A DNA stretch of 64,000 bases from Streptomyces cyaneochromogenes (GCF_003963535.1 NZ_CP034539.1:6200001-6264000); one strand, 5' to 3'; positions 46,154 through 55,462 are shown, counted from the first letter of the stretch. A program made the numbers and translations. The notes: generated by a model from the sequence alone, not told the origin.

Positions 46154-48904
46154 ATGGACGCTGCCATGCCCGGGGGACGCGGCAACGGGGCGGCGTTCCT
46201 GGGACGGACGGACGAACTCGCAGAGCTGCGCCGGCAGTACGCGCAGGCGGCCGCGGGACGGCCCCGGCTGGTCGTCGTCGAAGGGCCGCCCGGCATCGGC
46301 AAGACGGCACTCGTCCGGCGCTTCGTCACCGACACCGCGCGAGGCTGCGTGCTGAGCGCGGCCGGCGAGGAGAACGAGGCGGTGCTGCCGTACGGGGTGC
46401 TGACCCAGCTCCTCGGCCGGCCCGTGCACGCCGATCCCCTCACCGCCGGGGCCGCCCTCCTCGAACCCCTCGGCGAACTGCAGCGCGAGCAGCACCCCCT
46501 CGTGCTGGTCGTGGACGACGCGCACTGGGCGGACGCACCCTCCCTGCAGGCCCTCACCTTCGCCCTGCGCCGACTCGGCGCCGACCGCGTCCTGTGCCTG
46601 CTCGCCCTGCGGGACGTCGACGACCGGAGGCTGCCCGACGGACTGCGCCGGATCCTCACCGACGACACCGCCGTCCGGCTGCGGCTGGGCGGCCTCGCGA
46701 TACCGGACCTCGTCGGGCTCAGCGCGCGCTACCTGGCCGAGCCGCTGCCGCCGGCCGCCCTCCAGCGGCTGCACACCCACACCCGCGGCAACCCCCTGCA
46801 CTGCCGGGCCCTGCTCGAAGAGGTGCCCGTGGCCGCGCTGCGGTCCACCGAGGCCACCCTGCCCGCCCCGCAGTCGTACACCCGCCTCGTCCGCGACCGG
46901 CTCGCCCGCTGCGGCCCGCCCGCCCGTGAGCTGGTGCGGGCCGCCGCCGTGCTCGGCACCCACTGCACCCTGGCCCGGGCCGCCCGGCTCGCGGAGGTCG
47001 CCGAACCGCTGGCCGCCCTCGGCGAGGCCCTGGCCCACGGGCTGCTCCAGGAGCTGCCGTACGACGGGGTGATGGGCATCGCCTTCACCCACCCGCTGGT
47101 CCGCGCCGCCGTCTACCACGGGCTGGGCCCGGTACGCCGCACCGCGCTGCACACCGGGGCCGCCGAGGCCGAGGACGACGAGTTCGCACGGCTGCACCAC
47201 CGGGTGCTCGCCGCGCCGGGCCCCGACGACCGGACGGCGGCCGAGCTCGCCGACTGCGCCCGGCGGCGCGGCGCGGCCGGACGGTGGGTGGAGGCCGCGC
47301 CGCTGCTGCGGTACGCGGCCCGGCTGGCCACCCGGCCCGCGGACCGGGGGCGGCTGGACTGCGAGGCCGTCGAGGCCTATCTGTTCGACGGCAGGGAAGA
47401 GGAGGCCCGGGGCGTCGCCCGTGCCCTCCCGGAGGCCACCGACGAGGCGTTGCGGTGCTGCGCCCGCGGCCATCTCGCGCTCGTCGCCGGGCACATCACG
47501 CAGGCCCGGACGCTGCTGGACGAGGCGTGGCGGCTGCGCACGCCCGGCGCGGACCCCGGACTCGAGGCGCGGATCGCGGAACAGTACGTGATGGTCCACA
47601 TGATGAGCGGCCGCGCCTCCCCGGTGTGCCAGTGGGCGGAGCGGGCCCGGGACGCCGGCGGCCGGGCCCGCTCCGGAGGGACGCTGCGCTTCGTGCACCT
47701 GGCCGCCCTCGCCCACCTGGGCGCCTTCGACGAGGCGTTCCACCTGGCCGAGGGACTGCCCGCGGCCCCCCTCGTCGCGCCGCGGGACATCGAACTCCTC
47801 ATGGGCCGGGGCGTGTTGTACGCGTACACCGACCGCACCGCCCAGGCGCGCCGCGACCTGGAGCAGGCCGTGGAACTCGCCCGCCACGGGCCCGTGCCCC
47901 TGCGGGTGATCGCCCTGGCCCTCCTGGCGAAGGCCGAATACCTCGGCGGAGCATGGGACTTGGCGATGCTGCGCTGGGAGGCGGCGTCCTCGGTCGCCGC
48001 GGACCTCGGCCAGCGGTGGATCGCCCCCGTCGTGCACGCCGAGGCCGCGCTCCCGCTCGCCGCCCGGGGCGACTACGACGGTGCCGCGCGGCACCTGCGG
48101 CTCGCACGCGGCAACCCCGTGGTCCAGGAGTCCGCGATGGTCGAGGTCTTTGTGACGTACGGCCACGCCTTCCTCGCCTTCGTCCGGGGCGACCACATGG
48201 CCGCCGTCAAACTGCTCCGGCTCCTCCTCGCCCACGAGGACCTCGACTTCACGGCGGAGCCGGCCCTGGTCCCGTGGCGGGATCTGCTGGTCGACGCCCT
48301 CCTGGCCGCGGGCCGGCCGGACGAGGCCGAGGAGGTGCTGAACGCGTTGGAGCGGCGTGCCGAACACCGCTCGCGCGCCTCCACGCTGGCGGCCGTCTGC
48401 CGGATGCGCGGCACGCTGTACGCGGCCCGCCGCGAGCCGAAGCCCGCCCTGGACGCCTTCGCCGAGGCCATCGAGCGCGCCTCCCGCGTCGGCCTGCCCT
48501 TCGAACGGGCCCGCACCGAACTCGACTTCGGCGCTTTTCTGCGCCGCGCCGGGCGCCGCACCCCCGCCCTGGAACACCTGCGGGCGGCGCGGACGATCTT
48601 CGCGGAGCTGGGTGCCGTGCCCTTCCTGCAGAGCTGCGACCGGGAGCTGGCCGCCTGCGGGGCCGCCTCCGACGGCACCGCCGCACCGTGGGCCCGGGCG
48701 CGGCTGACACCGCAGGAACACGCCGTGGCCCAGCTCGCGGCGACCGGACTGACCAACCGTCAGATCGCCCGCGAGCTGGTCCTCAGCGCCAAGACCGTCG
48801 AGTACCACCTGAGCCATGCCTACGCCAAGCTGGGCATCCGGTCGCGGGTGGAACTCGTGGGCCGGGTCGGTACTACTGCGGAAGGATCTGGAACGGCTGG
48901 CTGA
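46154..48904 (+). CDS. LuxR-family ATP-binding (LAL) transcriptional regulator
   Basis: The 916-residue protein is a LAL-type activator. Residues 43-51 are the Walker A motif GPPGIGKTA, and LVLVVDDAHWAD is Walker B. A long helical TPR-like sensor region follows, with a C-terminal LuxR helix-turn-helix (about 848-905: LTPQEHAVAQLAATGLTNRQI...VEYHLSHAYAKLGI). LALs bind nucleotides and small effectors and usually act as pathway activators for metabolism or antibiotics. ATG 46154 gives a GGAGGGG ribosome-binding site. Its last 32 bp overlap the convergent small gene at 48873. No biosynthetic cluster is next to it, so its targets are unknown. Confidence 0.93.
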   Translation: MDAAMPGGRGNGAAFLGRTDELAELRRQYAQAAAGRPRLVVVEGPPGIGKTALVRRFVTDTARGCVLSAAGEENEAVLPYGVLTQLLGRPVHADPLTAGAALLEPLGELQREQHPLVLVVDDAHWADAPSLQALTFALRRLGADRVLCLLALRDVDDRRLPDGLRRILTDDTAVRLRLGGLAIPDLVGLSARYLAEPLPPAALQRLHTHTRGNPLHCRALLEEVPVAALRSTEATLPAPQSYTRLVRDRLARCGPPARELVRAAAVLGTHCTLARAARLAEVAEPLAALGEALAHGLLQELPYDGVMGIAFTHPLVRAAVYHGLGPVRRTALHTGAAEAEDDEFARLHHRVLAAPGPDDRTAAELADCARRRGAAGRWVEAAPLLRYAARLATRPADRGRLDCEAVEAYLFDGREEEARGVARALPEATDEALRCCARGHLALVAGHITQARTLLDEAWRLRTPGADPGLEARIAEQYVMVHMMSGRASPVCQWAERARDAGGRARSGGTLRFVHLAALAHLGAFDEAFHLAEGLPAAPLVAPRDIELLMGRGVLYAYTDRTAQARRDLEQAVELARHGPVPLRVIALALLAKAEYLGGAWDLAMLRWEAASSVAADLGQRWIAPVVHAEAALPLAARGDYDGAARHLRLARGNPVVQESAMVEVFVTYGHAFLAFVRGDHMAAVKLLRLLLAHEDLDFTAEPALVPWRDLLVDALLAAGRPDEAEEVLNALERRAEHRSRASTLAAVCRMRGTLYAARREPKPALDAFAEAIERASRVGLPFERARTELDFGAFLRRAGRRTPALEHLRAARTIFAELGAVPFLQSCDRELAACGAASDGTAAPWARARLTPQEHAVAQLAATGLTNRQIARELVLSAKTVEYHLSHAYAKLGIRSRVELVGRVGTTAEGSGTAG

Positions 48905-49274
48905 GAGCGAAGGTCGCGCCCGGCTGACTGGTGCCGTACACCACCGAGCCGAACGCCTGGGCGATGCTCCCCGCGTGCGCCTTGAGCGTGGTGTCACTCA
49001 CGGTGAACGTGAAGCGGCCCGCCAGTCCCGGCCAGTTCGCGTCCAGGAAGTTCCCCTGCACCGTGGCTCCGTTGACGGGGATCGCGCTGCCGTCGCTGAG
49101 GTCACGCACGGCGAGTGTCACCGTGTACCGCCCGCCCCCCTGGTGCAGGGCGCCGCCCGCCTCGGCCTCCAGCACGATCTCGGCGTTCTGGCCGGGGTCC
49201 AGCGTCACATCCGCGATCTGCGAGCCCGGCTCGCGGCTGAACACCCGTACGATCTGAGCGTCGTTCGGTCCCAT
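48873..49274 (-). CDS. Hypothetical beta-rich small protein
   Basis: The 133-residue protein has no signal peptide and alternates short hydrophobic and Gly/Thr-rich stretches (TLDPGQNAEIVLEAEAGG, RYTVTLAVRDLSDGS, RFTFTVSDTTL), suggesting a beta-sandwich fold. No family was recognised. ATG 49274 follows AGGGG at a spacing of 6. It overlaps the 3' end of the LAL gene by 32 bp on the opposite strand, which is unusual for a real gene pair but not rare in streptomycetes. Confidence 0.55.
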   Translation of the reverse strand: MGPNDAQIVRVFSREPGSQIADVTLDPGQNAEIVLEAEAGGALHQGGGRYTVTLAVRDLSDGSAIPVNGATVQGNFLDANWPGLAGRFTFTVSDTTLKAHAGSIAQAFGSVVYGTSQPGATFALSQPFQILPQ

Positions 49275-49339
49275 GACTACCCCTGATTCCCCTGTTCCGG
49301 CCGGCCCCTCCGGCCGTACACGGAACGCTAGGTAACCGG

Positions 49340-50230
49340 TCAGGCCCCGGACCTCCGGGAAGGCCTAGGGGAAATCCCGGGGGCTGCCGGCGGCGCGGGC
49401 TCCTGTGGCAGCTCCCCGAACCGCGCCAGCGCCAACGCCCCCGCCACCGCCACGGCGAACCCCAGCACGGCCAGCCACCCCAACCCCTCCCGCGTACGGT
49501 CCCCCAGCCAGACCACGCCCACCAGTGCCGGCCCGACCGTCTCCCCGATCACCATGGCCGCCGTGGCCGTCGTCACCGACCCCCGCTGCAACGCCGACGT
49601 CAGCGCCAGAAACGCCGCCCCACCACCCAGCAGCAGCGCGTACGTCGCCGGATTCGCCAGCAGCTCCGGCAGCGCGAGCGAGTCGATCAGCCGTACCGAC
49701 ACCTCCACCACCCCGAACCCGAACCCGGCCGCCAGTCCGAGCACCAGCCCCCGCCCCCGCTCCGGCAGCCGCCCGCCCGCCAGCCCCACGCCCAGCACCG
49801 CCAGCGCCACCCCGAGCATCGCGAACCTCAGGGCGTCCGACCCGCCGAGATCCCCCTCCTCCCCCGAGGCGAGCCCGAGCATCGCCAGCCCGGCACACAC
49901 CACCCCCACCGCGGCCCATTCGCCCCGCCGCAACCGCATACGCAGCAACCGTGCCGAGACCACGGCCGTCACGGCGAGGCTGGACGCCAACGCCGCCCCG
50001 ACGGCGTAGATGGGAAGCGACCGCAGGGCGACGACCTGCAGCAGAAACCCGAGCCCGTCCAGGGCCAGCCCGGCCAGATACCGCCACTGCCGCAGCGCCC
50101 GCAGCAACACCCCCGCCTCGCCGCCGCGGCCTCCCTGCGCGCTCGCCGCCCGCGCGGCCATCGCCTGCAGAACGGTGGCGGTACCGAAACAGACCGCCGC
50201 ACCAAGCGCACACACCATCCCAATGAGCAC
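49340..50230 (-). CDS. EamA/DMT-like membrane transporter
   Basis: The 296-residue protein has about ten hydrophobic helices (MVCALGAAVCFGTATVLQAMA, YLAGLALDGLGFLLQVVALRSLPIYAV, AAMVIGETVGPALVGVVWLGD) in the pattern of the drug/metabolite transporter superfamily. The duplicated five-helix layout and the C-terminal TVGPALVGVVWLGDR fit DMT members. Substrate unknown. GTG 50230 or ATG 50218 could start; the first is used. The gene diverges from the lipoprotein gene at 50396. Confidence 0.8.
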   Translation of the reverse strand: MLIGMVCALGAAVCFGTATVLQAMAARAASAQGGRGGEAGVLLRALRQWRYLAGLALDGLGFLLQVVALRSLPIYAVGAALASSLAVTAVVSARLLRMRLRRGEWAAVGVVCAGLAMLGLASGEEGDLGGSDALRFAMLGVALAVLGVGLAGGRLPERGRGLVLGLAAGFGFGVVEVSVRLIDSLALPELLANPATYALLLGGGAAFLALTSALQRGSVTTATAAMVIGETVGPALVGVVWLGDRTREGLGWLAVLGFAVAVAGALALARFGELPQEPAPPAAPGISPRPSRRSGA

Positions 50231-50269
50231 AAAGCGACTGTAGGTGAGCGGGAGAAGACCGGCCCCGCC

Positions 50270-50299
50270 GACAATCGCACTCGCAATGATCTCTAGGCT
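50270..50299 (+). promoter_or_regulatory. Candidate promoter of the lipoprotein-ligase operon
   Basis: A TAGGCT -10 box (50294-50299), the typical Streptomyces sequence, has GACAAT (50270-50275) 18 bp upstream. It would give a roughly 90-nt leader to the gene at 50396 containing the CCGGATC repeats. Confidence 0.4.
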
Positions 50300-50317
50300 G
50301 TCCGCCGGACAGGAACA

Positions 50318-50379
50318 CCGGATCACCGGACCGGACCCGGATCGCCGGGCAGGAACCGGATCACGGCAACAACCGGATC
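50318..50379 (+). repeat. Four CCGGATC repeats with 17-19-bp period
   Basis: CCGGATC occurs at 50318, 50337, 50356 and 50373, with further shared flanks (CAGGAAC before, CACCGG-like after). The array lies in the leader of the lipoprotein gene and may be a simple repeat or a protein-binding array. Confidence 0.5.
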
Positions 50380-50395
50380 ATCGGGGGAGACACAG

Positions 50396-50758
50396 ATGGC
50401 AGACACGCGACGGCGGCTGCGCTCCAGCACGGTCGTACTCGGCGGCATGGGAGTCATAGCCGCGGCCCTGACGTCCTGCGGCTCGGAACCGGACCGCCGC
50501 TGCGTCGACCGCGACAGTTACACCTACGAGGGCTACAAGGTCATCGCCGACAAGAACTGCAGTTCCGGCTCCACCACCTCCAGCTCCTCCTACGGCAAGA
50601 GCCGCAAGAAGACCGGCTCCGGCAGCAGTTCCGACGCCTCCTGGTACTACGACGCCGATGTCGACGGCGGCCGCGCCGACTACGGCACCTTCAGCCGCAG
50701 CGAGGCCGTCGACCGCGGCGGCTTCGGCTGCTCGGGGTCGGGCAGCAGCGGCGGCTGA
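50396..50758 (+). CDS. Small Ser/Gly-rich lipoprotein
   Basis: The 120-residue protein has a lipobox-like AAALTSC after a basic start, so the mature protein is probably anchored at the outer membrane face. The remainder is rich in Ser, Gly, Lys and Tyr (SSYGKSRKKTGSGSSSDASWYYD), a low-complexity surface-type composition. It sits 15 bp before the ligase gene. The ribosome-binding site is GGGGGAGA. Similar short proteins accompany glutathionylspermidine-synthase-like genes; the role is not known. Confidence 0.72.
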   Translation: MADTRRRLRSSTVVLGGMGVIAAALTSCGSEPDRRCVDRDSYTYEGYKVIADKNCSSGSTTSSSSYGKSRKKTGSGSSSDASWYYDADVDGGRADYGTFSRSEAVDRGGFGCSGSGSSGG

Positions 50759-50773
50759 GCAGGACCCGGACGG

Positions 50774-51958
50774 ATGGAACGCCGCACGATCGAGCCCCGC
50801 CCCGGCTGGCAGAAGACCGTCGAGGAACAGGGGCTCATCTACCCCCTCACCCGCCACCCCGACAACTCCCTGCGCCCCTACTGGGACGAGAGCGCCCACT
50901 ACGTGTTCTCCCTGGCCGAGGTCGAGGGGCTGGAGGAGGTCGTCGAGGAACTCCACGGCATGTGCCTGACGGCGGCCGAGCACATCGTCGCCGAGAACCG
51001 TTTCGCCGACCTCGGCATCACCGACCCGCGCGTCGCGGACGCGGTCGCCGAGGCCTGGCGCCGCCGCGCCGAACTCCCCTCCCTCTACGGCCGCTTCGAC
51101 CTCCGCTACGACGGCACCGGCCCGGCCAAGCTCCTGGAGTACAACGCCGACACCCCGACCTCACTGGTCGAGGCCGCCTCCCCCCAGTGGTTCTGGATGG
51201 AGGAACGCTTTCCCGGCGCCGACCAGTGGAACTCCCTCCACGAACGCCTCATCGCGGCCTGGCGGAAGCAGGCCGCCCTGCTTCCGCCCGGCGCCCCGCT
51301 CTACTTCGCGTACTCCTCGGCCGACGAGCTCGGCGAGGACATGATGACGGTCGCCTATCTGAAGGAGACCGCGGAACAGGCGGGCCTGGACACCGGCTGG
51401 ATCTCCATGGAGGAGATCGGCTGGGACCGCCTCTCCGGCCGCTTCGTCGACACCCGGCTCCGGTTCATCCGCAGCTGCTTCAAGCTCTACCCCTGGGAGT
51501 GGCTCACCACGGACCGCTTCGCCGACCACGTCCTCGACACCCTGGACAACGGCGGCGGCACGGGCACGACCCTCTGGATCGAACCCGCCTGGAAGATGCT
51601 CCTCAGCAACAAGGCCCTCCTCGCCATCCTCTGGGAGCTCCACCCGGACCACCCCAACCTCCTCCCCGCCTATCTCGACGGGCCACGGGAGCTGGCGAGC
51701 ACCACGGGCTACGTCGCCAAGCCCCTGCTGGGCCGGGAGGGCGCGGGCGTGACGATCCACGAAGCCGGCGCCGAGGCGGTCGTCCGCGAAGAACCCTGCT
51801 GCTACCAGCAGTTGGCCCCCCTGCCCGCCTTCGACGGCAACCGCGTCGTCCTCGGCGCGTGGGTGGTCGAGGACGAGGCGGCGGGCCTCGGCATCCGCGA
51901 GTCGTCCGGCCTGATCACGGACGAGTACGCGCGCTTCCTGCCGCACGTGATCCTGTAA
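50774..51958 (+). CDS. Glutathionylspermidine synthase-like ATP-grasp protein
   Basis: The 394-residue protein matches the C-terminal ligase-type domain of the glutathionylspermidine synthase/YgiC/YjfC family. Conserved stretches are YGRFDLRYDGTGPAKLLEYNADTPTSLVEA, WIEPAWKMLLSNKALLAILWELHP and YVAKPLLGREGAGVTIH, the last being ATP-grasp-like. YgiC-type members are ATP-dependent ligases of unresolved substrates, so a glutathione role is not implied in Streptomyces. It is translated just after the lipoprotein. A large stem-loop follows. Confidence 0.88.
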   Translation: MERRTIEPRPGWQKTVEEQGLIYPLTRHPDNSLRPYWDESAHYVFSLAEVEGLEEVVEELHGMCLTAAEHIVAENRFADLGITDPRVADAVAEAWRRRAELPSLYGRFDLRYDGTGPAKLLEYNADTPTSLVEAASPQWFWMEERFPGADQWNSLHERLIAAWRKQAALLPPGAPLYFAYSSADELGEDMMTVAYLKETAEQAGLDTGWISMEEIGWDRLSGRFVDTRLRFIRSCFKLYPWEWLTTDRFADHVLDTLDNGGGTGTTLWIEPAWKMLLSNKALLAILWELHPDHPNLLPAYLDGPRELASTTGYVAKPLLGREGAGVTIHEAGAEAVVREEPCCYQQLAPLPAFDGNRVVLGAWVVEDEAAGLGIRESSGLITDEYARFLPHVIL

Positions 51959-51990
51959 CGGCGGTACGCCGAGAGGGCGTCGGCTCGGCC

Positions 51991-52070
51991 GGGGCCGATG
52001 CTGCCGCCCGGCTCGGCTCCCCCGAACCACCGTCCACGACCCGGGCGGCAGGCCTCCAGCATCGCCCCGG
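51991..52070. terminator. Large bidirectional stem-loop
   Basis: CTGCCGCCCGG (52001-52011) pairs perfectly with CCGGGCGGCAG (52041-52051), and an outer GGGGC-GATG/GCATC-GCCCC stem extends it. It lies between the convergent genes ending at 51958 and 52084 and may terminate both. Confidence 0.6.
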
Positions 52071-52083
52071 CGTCCCCCGCCCG

Positions 52084-53106
52084 CTATCCGCTTACGACGG
52101 AAACCGCACCCTTTTGTGGATAGCCGGAGCCCCGCCGCAACGTCTGTGACGGCGTCTCCCCGTACACCTGCCGATAGTGCCCGGTGAACCGCCCCAGATG
52201 CGCGAACCCCCACTGCAACGCCACATCGGTGACCGTCCCCAGCCCATGCCCGTCCGCGATCGCCAGCAGGTCGCGCCGCGCCAGATCCAGCCGGACGCGC
52301 CGCAGATACGCCAGCGGAGTCGTGGCCAGATGCACCCGGAACCCCTCCCTGAGACTCCGCACACTCACCCGTGCCGCCACCGCCATGTCGGCGACGGATA
52401 TGGGCTCATGCGCATGCTCGGCGCAGAAGTCCGCGGCCCGCCGCACGGCACTGGGCAGCACCGCCGGCCCCCGCCCCGCCACCGCGTCGCTGAGCATGTG
52501 CGGCTGGGCGTCCAGCAGCCCGTTCACCAGCAACTGCTCGAAGTGCCCCACCCCCAGCGGTGAGCGCGCCGCCAACTCCGAGTCCGCGAACTCCGCGAAC
52601 GCCCGCACCACCCGCAACCACGCCCTCACCACCCCCACCCGCGGATCCAGCACCGGCGCGAACCGCACGGGCGCGGACGGCAGTTCACCCAGCCGCACCG
52701 CGAGCGCCCGGTCGAGCGTGGCCCGGGGAACGATCAGCACCCGGTTCAGCGTCTCCCCGCTCCACCGCATCGACAGCCGCTGCCCTGGATTGACGACGCT
52801 CAGCGCGGACGCCAACGCCACCCCGTCCGCGGTCACGACCCCGTCCCCGGCCAGCGGCACATGGATGTTGTAGAACTCCGGCAGCTCACCGGGCGTGACA
52901 TCGACCTCCGCCCCGTACCCCAGCTCATACAGCGCCACGCCGCCCTCGTGCACACACCGGAACCGCCCGTCGACCGGATGCTCGTCCAGCACCGTCAGCC
53001 GATGCGGCGCGAACCGCGCACTGACCAGCGCGTGCAACTCCTCGACATCACTGCCCCGGAACAGCAGCCCCCGCCCCGCACCGCCGGCTCCACCCATGAC
53101 GACCAT
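52084..53106 (-). CDS. AraC-family transcriptional regulator
   Basis: The 340-residue protein has an N-terminal cupin-like sensor (about 25-190: DVTPGELPEFYNIHVPL) and a C-terminal AraC double helix-turn-helix (about 230-330: VADMAVAARVSVRSLREGFR, PLAYLRRVRLDLARRDL, TDVALQWGFAHLGRFTGHYRQVYGE). These proteins bind a small ligand and activate nearby operons. It diverges from the alpha/beta hydrolase across 172 bp that contain a palindrome. The ATG at 53106 has GGAGAG just upstream; ATG 53097 is possible. Confidence 0.9.
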   Translation of the reverse strand: MVVMGGAGGAGRGLLFRGSDVEELHALVSARFAPHRLTVLDEHPVDGRFRCVHEGGVALYELGYGAEVDVTPGELPEFYNIHVPLAGDGVVTADGVALASALSVVNPGQRLSMRWSGETLNRVLIVPRATLDRALAVRLGELPSAPVRFAPVLDPRVGVVRAWLRVVRAFAEFADSELAARSPLGVGHFEQLLVNGLLDAQPHMLSDAVAGRGPAVLPSAVRRAADFCAEHAHEPISVADMAVAARVSVRSLREGFRVHLATTPLAYLRRVRLDLARRDLLAIADGHGLGTVTDVALQWGFAHLGRFTGHYRQVYGETPSQTLRRGSGYPQKGAVSVVSG

Positions 53107-53196
53107 GCCTCTCCGTCACGCATCCTGTGCGGAACGTACCGCCCCCGGCCGGCCGGCGCCTCGGAATCCGTGTGGCCCATCCCGCGGCTATGCAAT

Positions 53197-53210
53197 ACGA
53201 TACGTATCGT
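53197..53210. promoter_or_regulatory. 14-bp perfect palindrome ACGATACGTATCGT
   Basis: The palindrome lies in the divergent promoter of the AraC regulator and the hydrolase, 69 bp before the hydrolase start. Its form and the GCAATACGAT start are typical of TetR operators, but no TetR gene is close; an AraC-type dimer site would usually be a direct repeat. Confidence 0.5.
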
Positions 53211-53278
53211 CTCGCATGCGCGACCGCATGACTGAAGGTGGCCCGGCAGTCGGCCACCGCACACCAGAGGGAGACCCC

Positions 53279-54151
53279 GTGGAACACTCCATCGATGCGG
53301 CACCCGGCATCCGCCTCTGGGCGGAAGACCACGGCGCCCCCGACGCACCCCCACTCCTCCTGATCATGGGCGCCCAGGCCTCCGGCCTCGGCTGGCCGGA
53401 CGGACTCGTCGGCCTCCTCGCCACCCACCACCGCGTCATCCGCTACGACCACCGCGACACCGGCCGCTCCACCTGGTCCTACGACGACCAGCCCTACCCC
53501 CTCACCACCCTCGCCGACGACGCCCTCGCCGTCCTGGACGGACTCGGCGTCGCACGCGCCCATGTCGTCGGCATGTCGCTGGGCGGCATGCTCACCCAGC
53601 TCCTGATCGCCGACCACCCGGACTGCCTGCTCAGTGCGACCCTCATCGGCACGGCCGCACTCAGCGACACCCCGTACCGCCACCCGGACGGCACCCGCAC
53701 CCCACCCGAGGACCTCCCCGGCATCGACCCCCGCATCCTGGATCTGTGGTCCCAGCCCTGGACCGACGAGGGGCAGGAGGCGGAACTGGTCCGGCGGGTC
53801 ACCCACTGGCGGCTCCTGTCCGGCGGTCAACTCCTCTTCGACGCCGACTACTTCCGCGCCCTCGACCGCAAGGTCATCGCACACACCGGCCACCACAGGC
53901 CCGGCGACGCCCACGGCCGCGCCGACCACTCCGGCATGCTCCGCACCGAACAACTCGCCCGGACCACGGTCCCCACCCTCGTCATCTCGGCCCCCGCCGA
54001 ACCGGTCTTCCCCCTCCCGCACGCCCACCATCTGGCCCAGACCATCCACGGTGCCCACGTCGTCGAAATCCCCGGCATGGGCCACGCACTCCCGCCCGAG
54101 ATCCACAAGCCCCTCGCCACGGCGATCCTCGACCACACCGCGCACCGCTGA
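53279..54151 (+). CDS. Alpha/beta hydrolase
   Basis: The 290-residue protein has the nucleophile elbow GMSLGGM (Ser), an oxyanion-type LLLIMGAQ region, and the later acid and histidine in VISAPAEPVFPLPH and GMGHALPPE. It is typical of hydrolases and lactonases in its fold. GTG 53279 after GAGGGAG is used; a longer start at 53228 is possible. It diverges from the AraC regulator, which may sense its substrate. At its stop codon a tandem repeat starts. Confidence 0.9.
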   Translation: MEHSIDAAPGIRLWAEDHGAPDAPPLLLIMGAQASGLGWPDGLVGLLATHHRVIRYDHRDTGRSTWSYDDQPYPLTTLADDALAVLDGLGVARAHVVGMSLGGMLTQLLIADHPDCLLSATLIGTAALSDTPYRHPDGTRTPPEDLPGIDPRILDLWSQPWTDEGQEAELVRRVTHWRLLSGGQLLFDADYFRALDRKVIAHTGHHRPGDAHGRADHSGMLRTEQLARTTVPTLVISAPAEPVFPLPHAHHLAQTIHGAHVVEIPGMGHALPPEIHKPLATAILDHTAHR

Positions 54152-54217
54152 AGCCGGCACATCCCGCACAGCTGAATCCGGCACATCCCGTACCGCGAAG
54201 CCGGCACATCGCGTACC
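54147..54217 (+). repeat. Three ~24-bp tandem repeats starting at the hydrolase stop
   Basis: Units close to GCTGAAGCCGGCACATCCCG (then CACA or TACC) repeat three times from the stop codon (54149-54151) into the intergenic gap, with a short fourth start. They end before the rocD stop at 54248. Confidence 0.75.
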
Positions 54218-54247
54218 GCTGAAGCGATCGGCGGGCGAACGGCCGAC

Positions 54248-55462
54248 TCACCCCCCGAGCACACCCCGCAACTGGGCGAGCCCCCAGTCCAGATCCTCCT
54301 TCCCGATCACCAGGGGCGGCGCGATCCGGATCGTCGCCCCCTGGGTGTCCTTCACCAGCACACCCCGCTCCATCAGCTTCTCGGACACCTCCCGCCCGGT
54401 GCCGTACGTCCGGGCGATGTCGATCCCCGCCCACAGCCCGCGCCCGCGCACCCCCGTCACCCGCCCGGACCCGGTCAACGCCCCCAGCTCCCGGTGCAGA
54501 TGCTCGCCCAGCTCCGCCGCCCGCGCCTGGAACTCACCCGTCCGCAGCATCGCGATCACCTCCAGCGCCACCGCACAGGCCAGCGGATTCCCGCCGAAGG
54601 TCGACCCGTGCTCCCCGGGCCGGAACACCCCGAGCACCGCGGCGCTGGACACCACCGCCGACACCGGAACGACCCCGCCCCCGAGCGCCTTCCCGAGCAC
54701 ATACATGTCCGGCACCACGCCCTCGTGCTCGCACGCGAAGGTACGACCCGTGCGCCCCAGCCCCGACTGGATCTCGTCCGCCACGAAGAGCACGTTCCGC
54801 TCCCGCGTCAGCTCCCGCACCGCCGGCAGATAGCCCTCCGGGGGAACCAGAACCCCCGCCTCGCCCTGGATCGGCTCCAGCAGCACAGCCACCGTGTTCT
54901 CCGTCAACGCCTCCCGCATCGCCGTCAGATCCCCGTACGGCACGATCTCGAAGCCCGGCGTGTACGGCCCGAAGTCCGCCCGTGCCTCCGGATCGGTGGA
55001 GAAGCTGATGATCGTCGTCGTACGGCCGTGGAAGTTGTTCCCCGCGACCACGACCTTCGCCATCTCCGCCGGCACGCCCTTGACCCGGTACCCCCACTTC
55101 CGGGCGGTCTTCACCGCCGTCTCCACCGCCTCCGACCCCGTGTTCATCGGCAGCACCATCTCCATCCCGCACAGCTCGGCGAGCTGCTCGCAGAACGCGG
55201 CGAACCGGTCGTGATGAAACGCCCGCGACGTCAGCGTCACCCGCTCCAACTGCGCCTTCGCCGCCTCCAGGATCCGTCGGTTGCCGTGCCCGAAGTTGAG
55301 CGCCGAATACCCGGCCAGCAGATCCAGATACCGCCGCCCCTCCACATCCGTCATCCAGGCCCCGTCCGCCGTCGCCACCACGACCGGCAACGGGTGATAG
55401 GTGTGCGCGCTGTGCGCGTCGGCCGCGGCGATCAGGGATTCGGTCGTGCTCGACGTACTCAC
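54248..55462 (-). CDS. rocD: Ornithine aminotransferase
   Basis: RocD converts ornithine and 2-oxoglutarate to glutamate semialdehyde, in arginine degradation. The 404-residue class III PLP aminotransferase shows YLDLLAGYSALNFGHGNRRI, LPMNTGSEAVETAVK, FVADEIQSGLGRTGRTFACEHE, the PLP-lysine motif VLGKALGGGVVPVSAV and HGSTFGGNPLACAVA. GTG 55462 has a GGAGAG ribosome-binding site; longer frames are possible. It stands alone here rather than with other arginine-catabolic genes. Confidence 0.93.
   Translation of the reverse strand: MSTSSTTESLIAAADAHSAHTYHPLPVVVATADGAWMTDVEGRRYLDLLAGYSALNFGHGNRRILEAAKAQLERVTLTSRAFHHDRFAAFCEQLAELCGMEMVLPMNTGSEAVETAVKTARKWGYRVKGVPAEMAKVVVAGNNFHGRTTTIISFSTDPEARADFGPYTPGFEIVPYGDLTAMREALTENTVAVLLEPIQGEAGVLVPPEGYLPAVRELTRERNVLFVADEIQSGLGRTGRTFACEHEGVVPDMYVLGKALGGGVVPVSAVVSSAAVLGVFRPGEHGSTFGGNPLACAVALEVIAMLRTGEFQARAAELGEHLHRELGALTGSGRVTGVRGRGLWAGIDIARTYGTGREVSEKLMERGVLVKDTQGATIRIAPPLVIGKEDLDWGLAQLRGVLGG

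Noticed and set aside
46100..48997. 965-codon frame opposite the LAL gene
   Set aside because: It has a typical shadow composition, whereas the plus-strand frame has Walker motifs and a LuxR domain.
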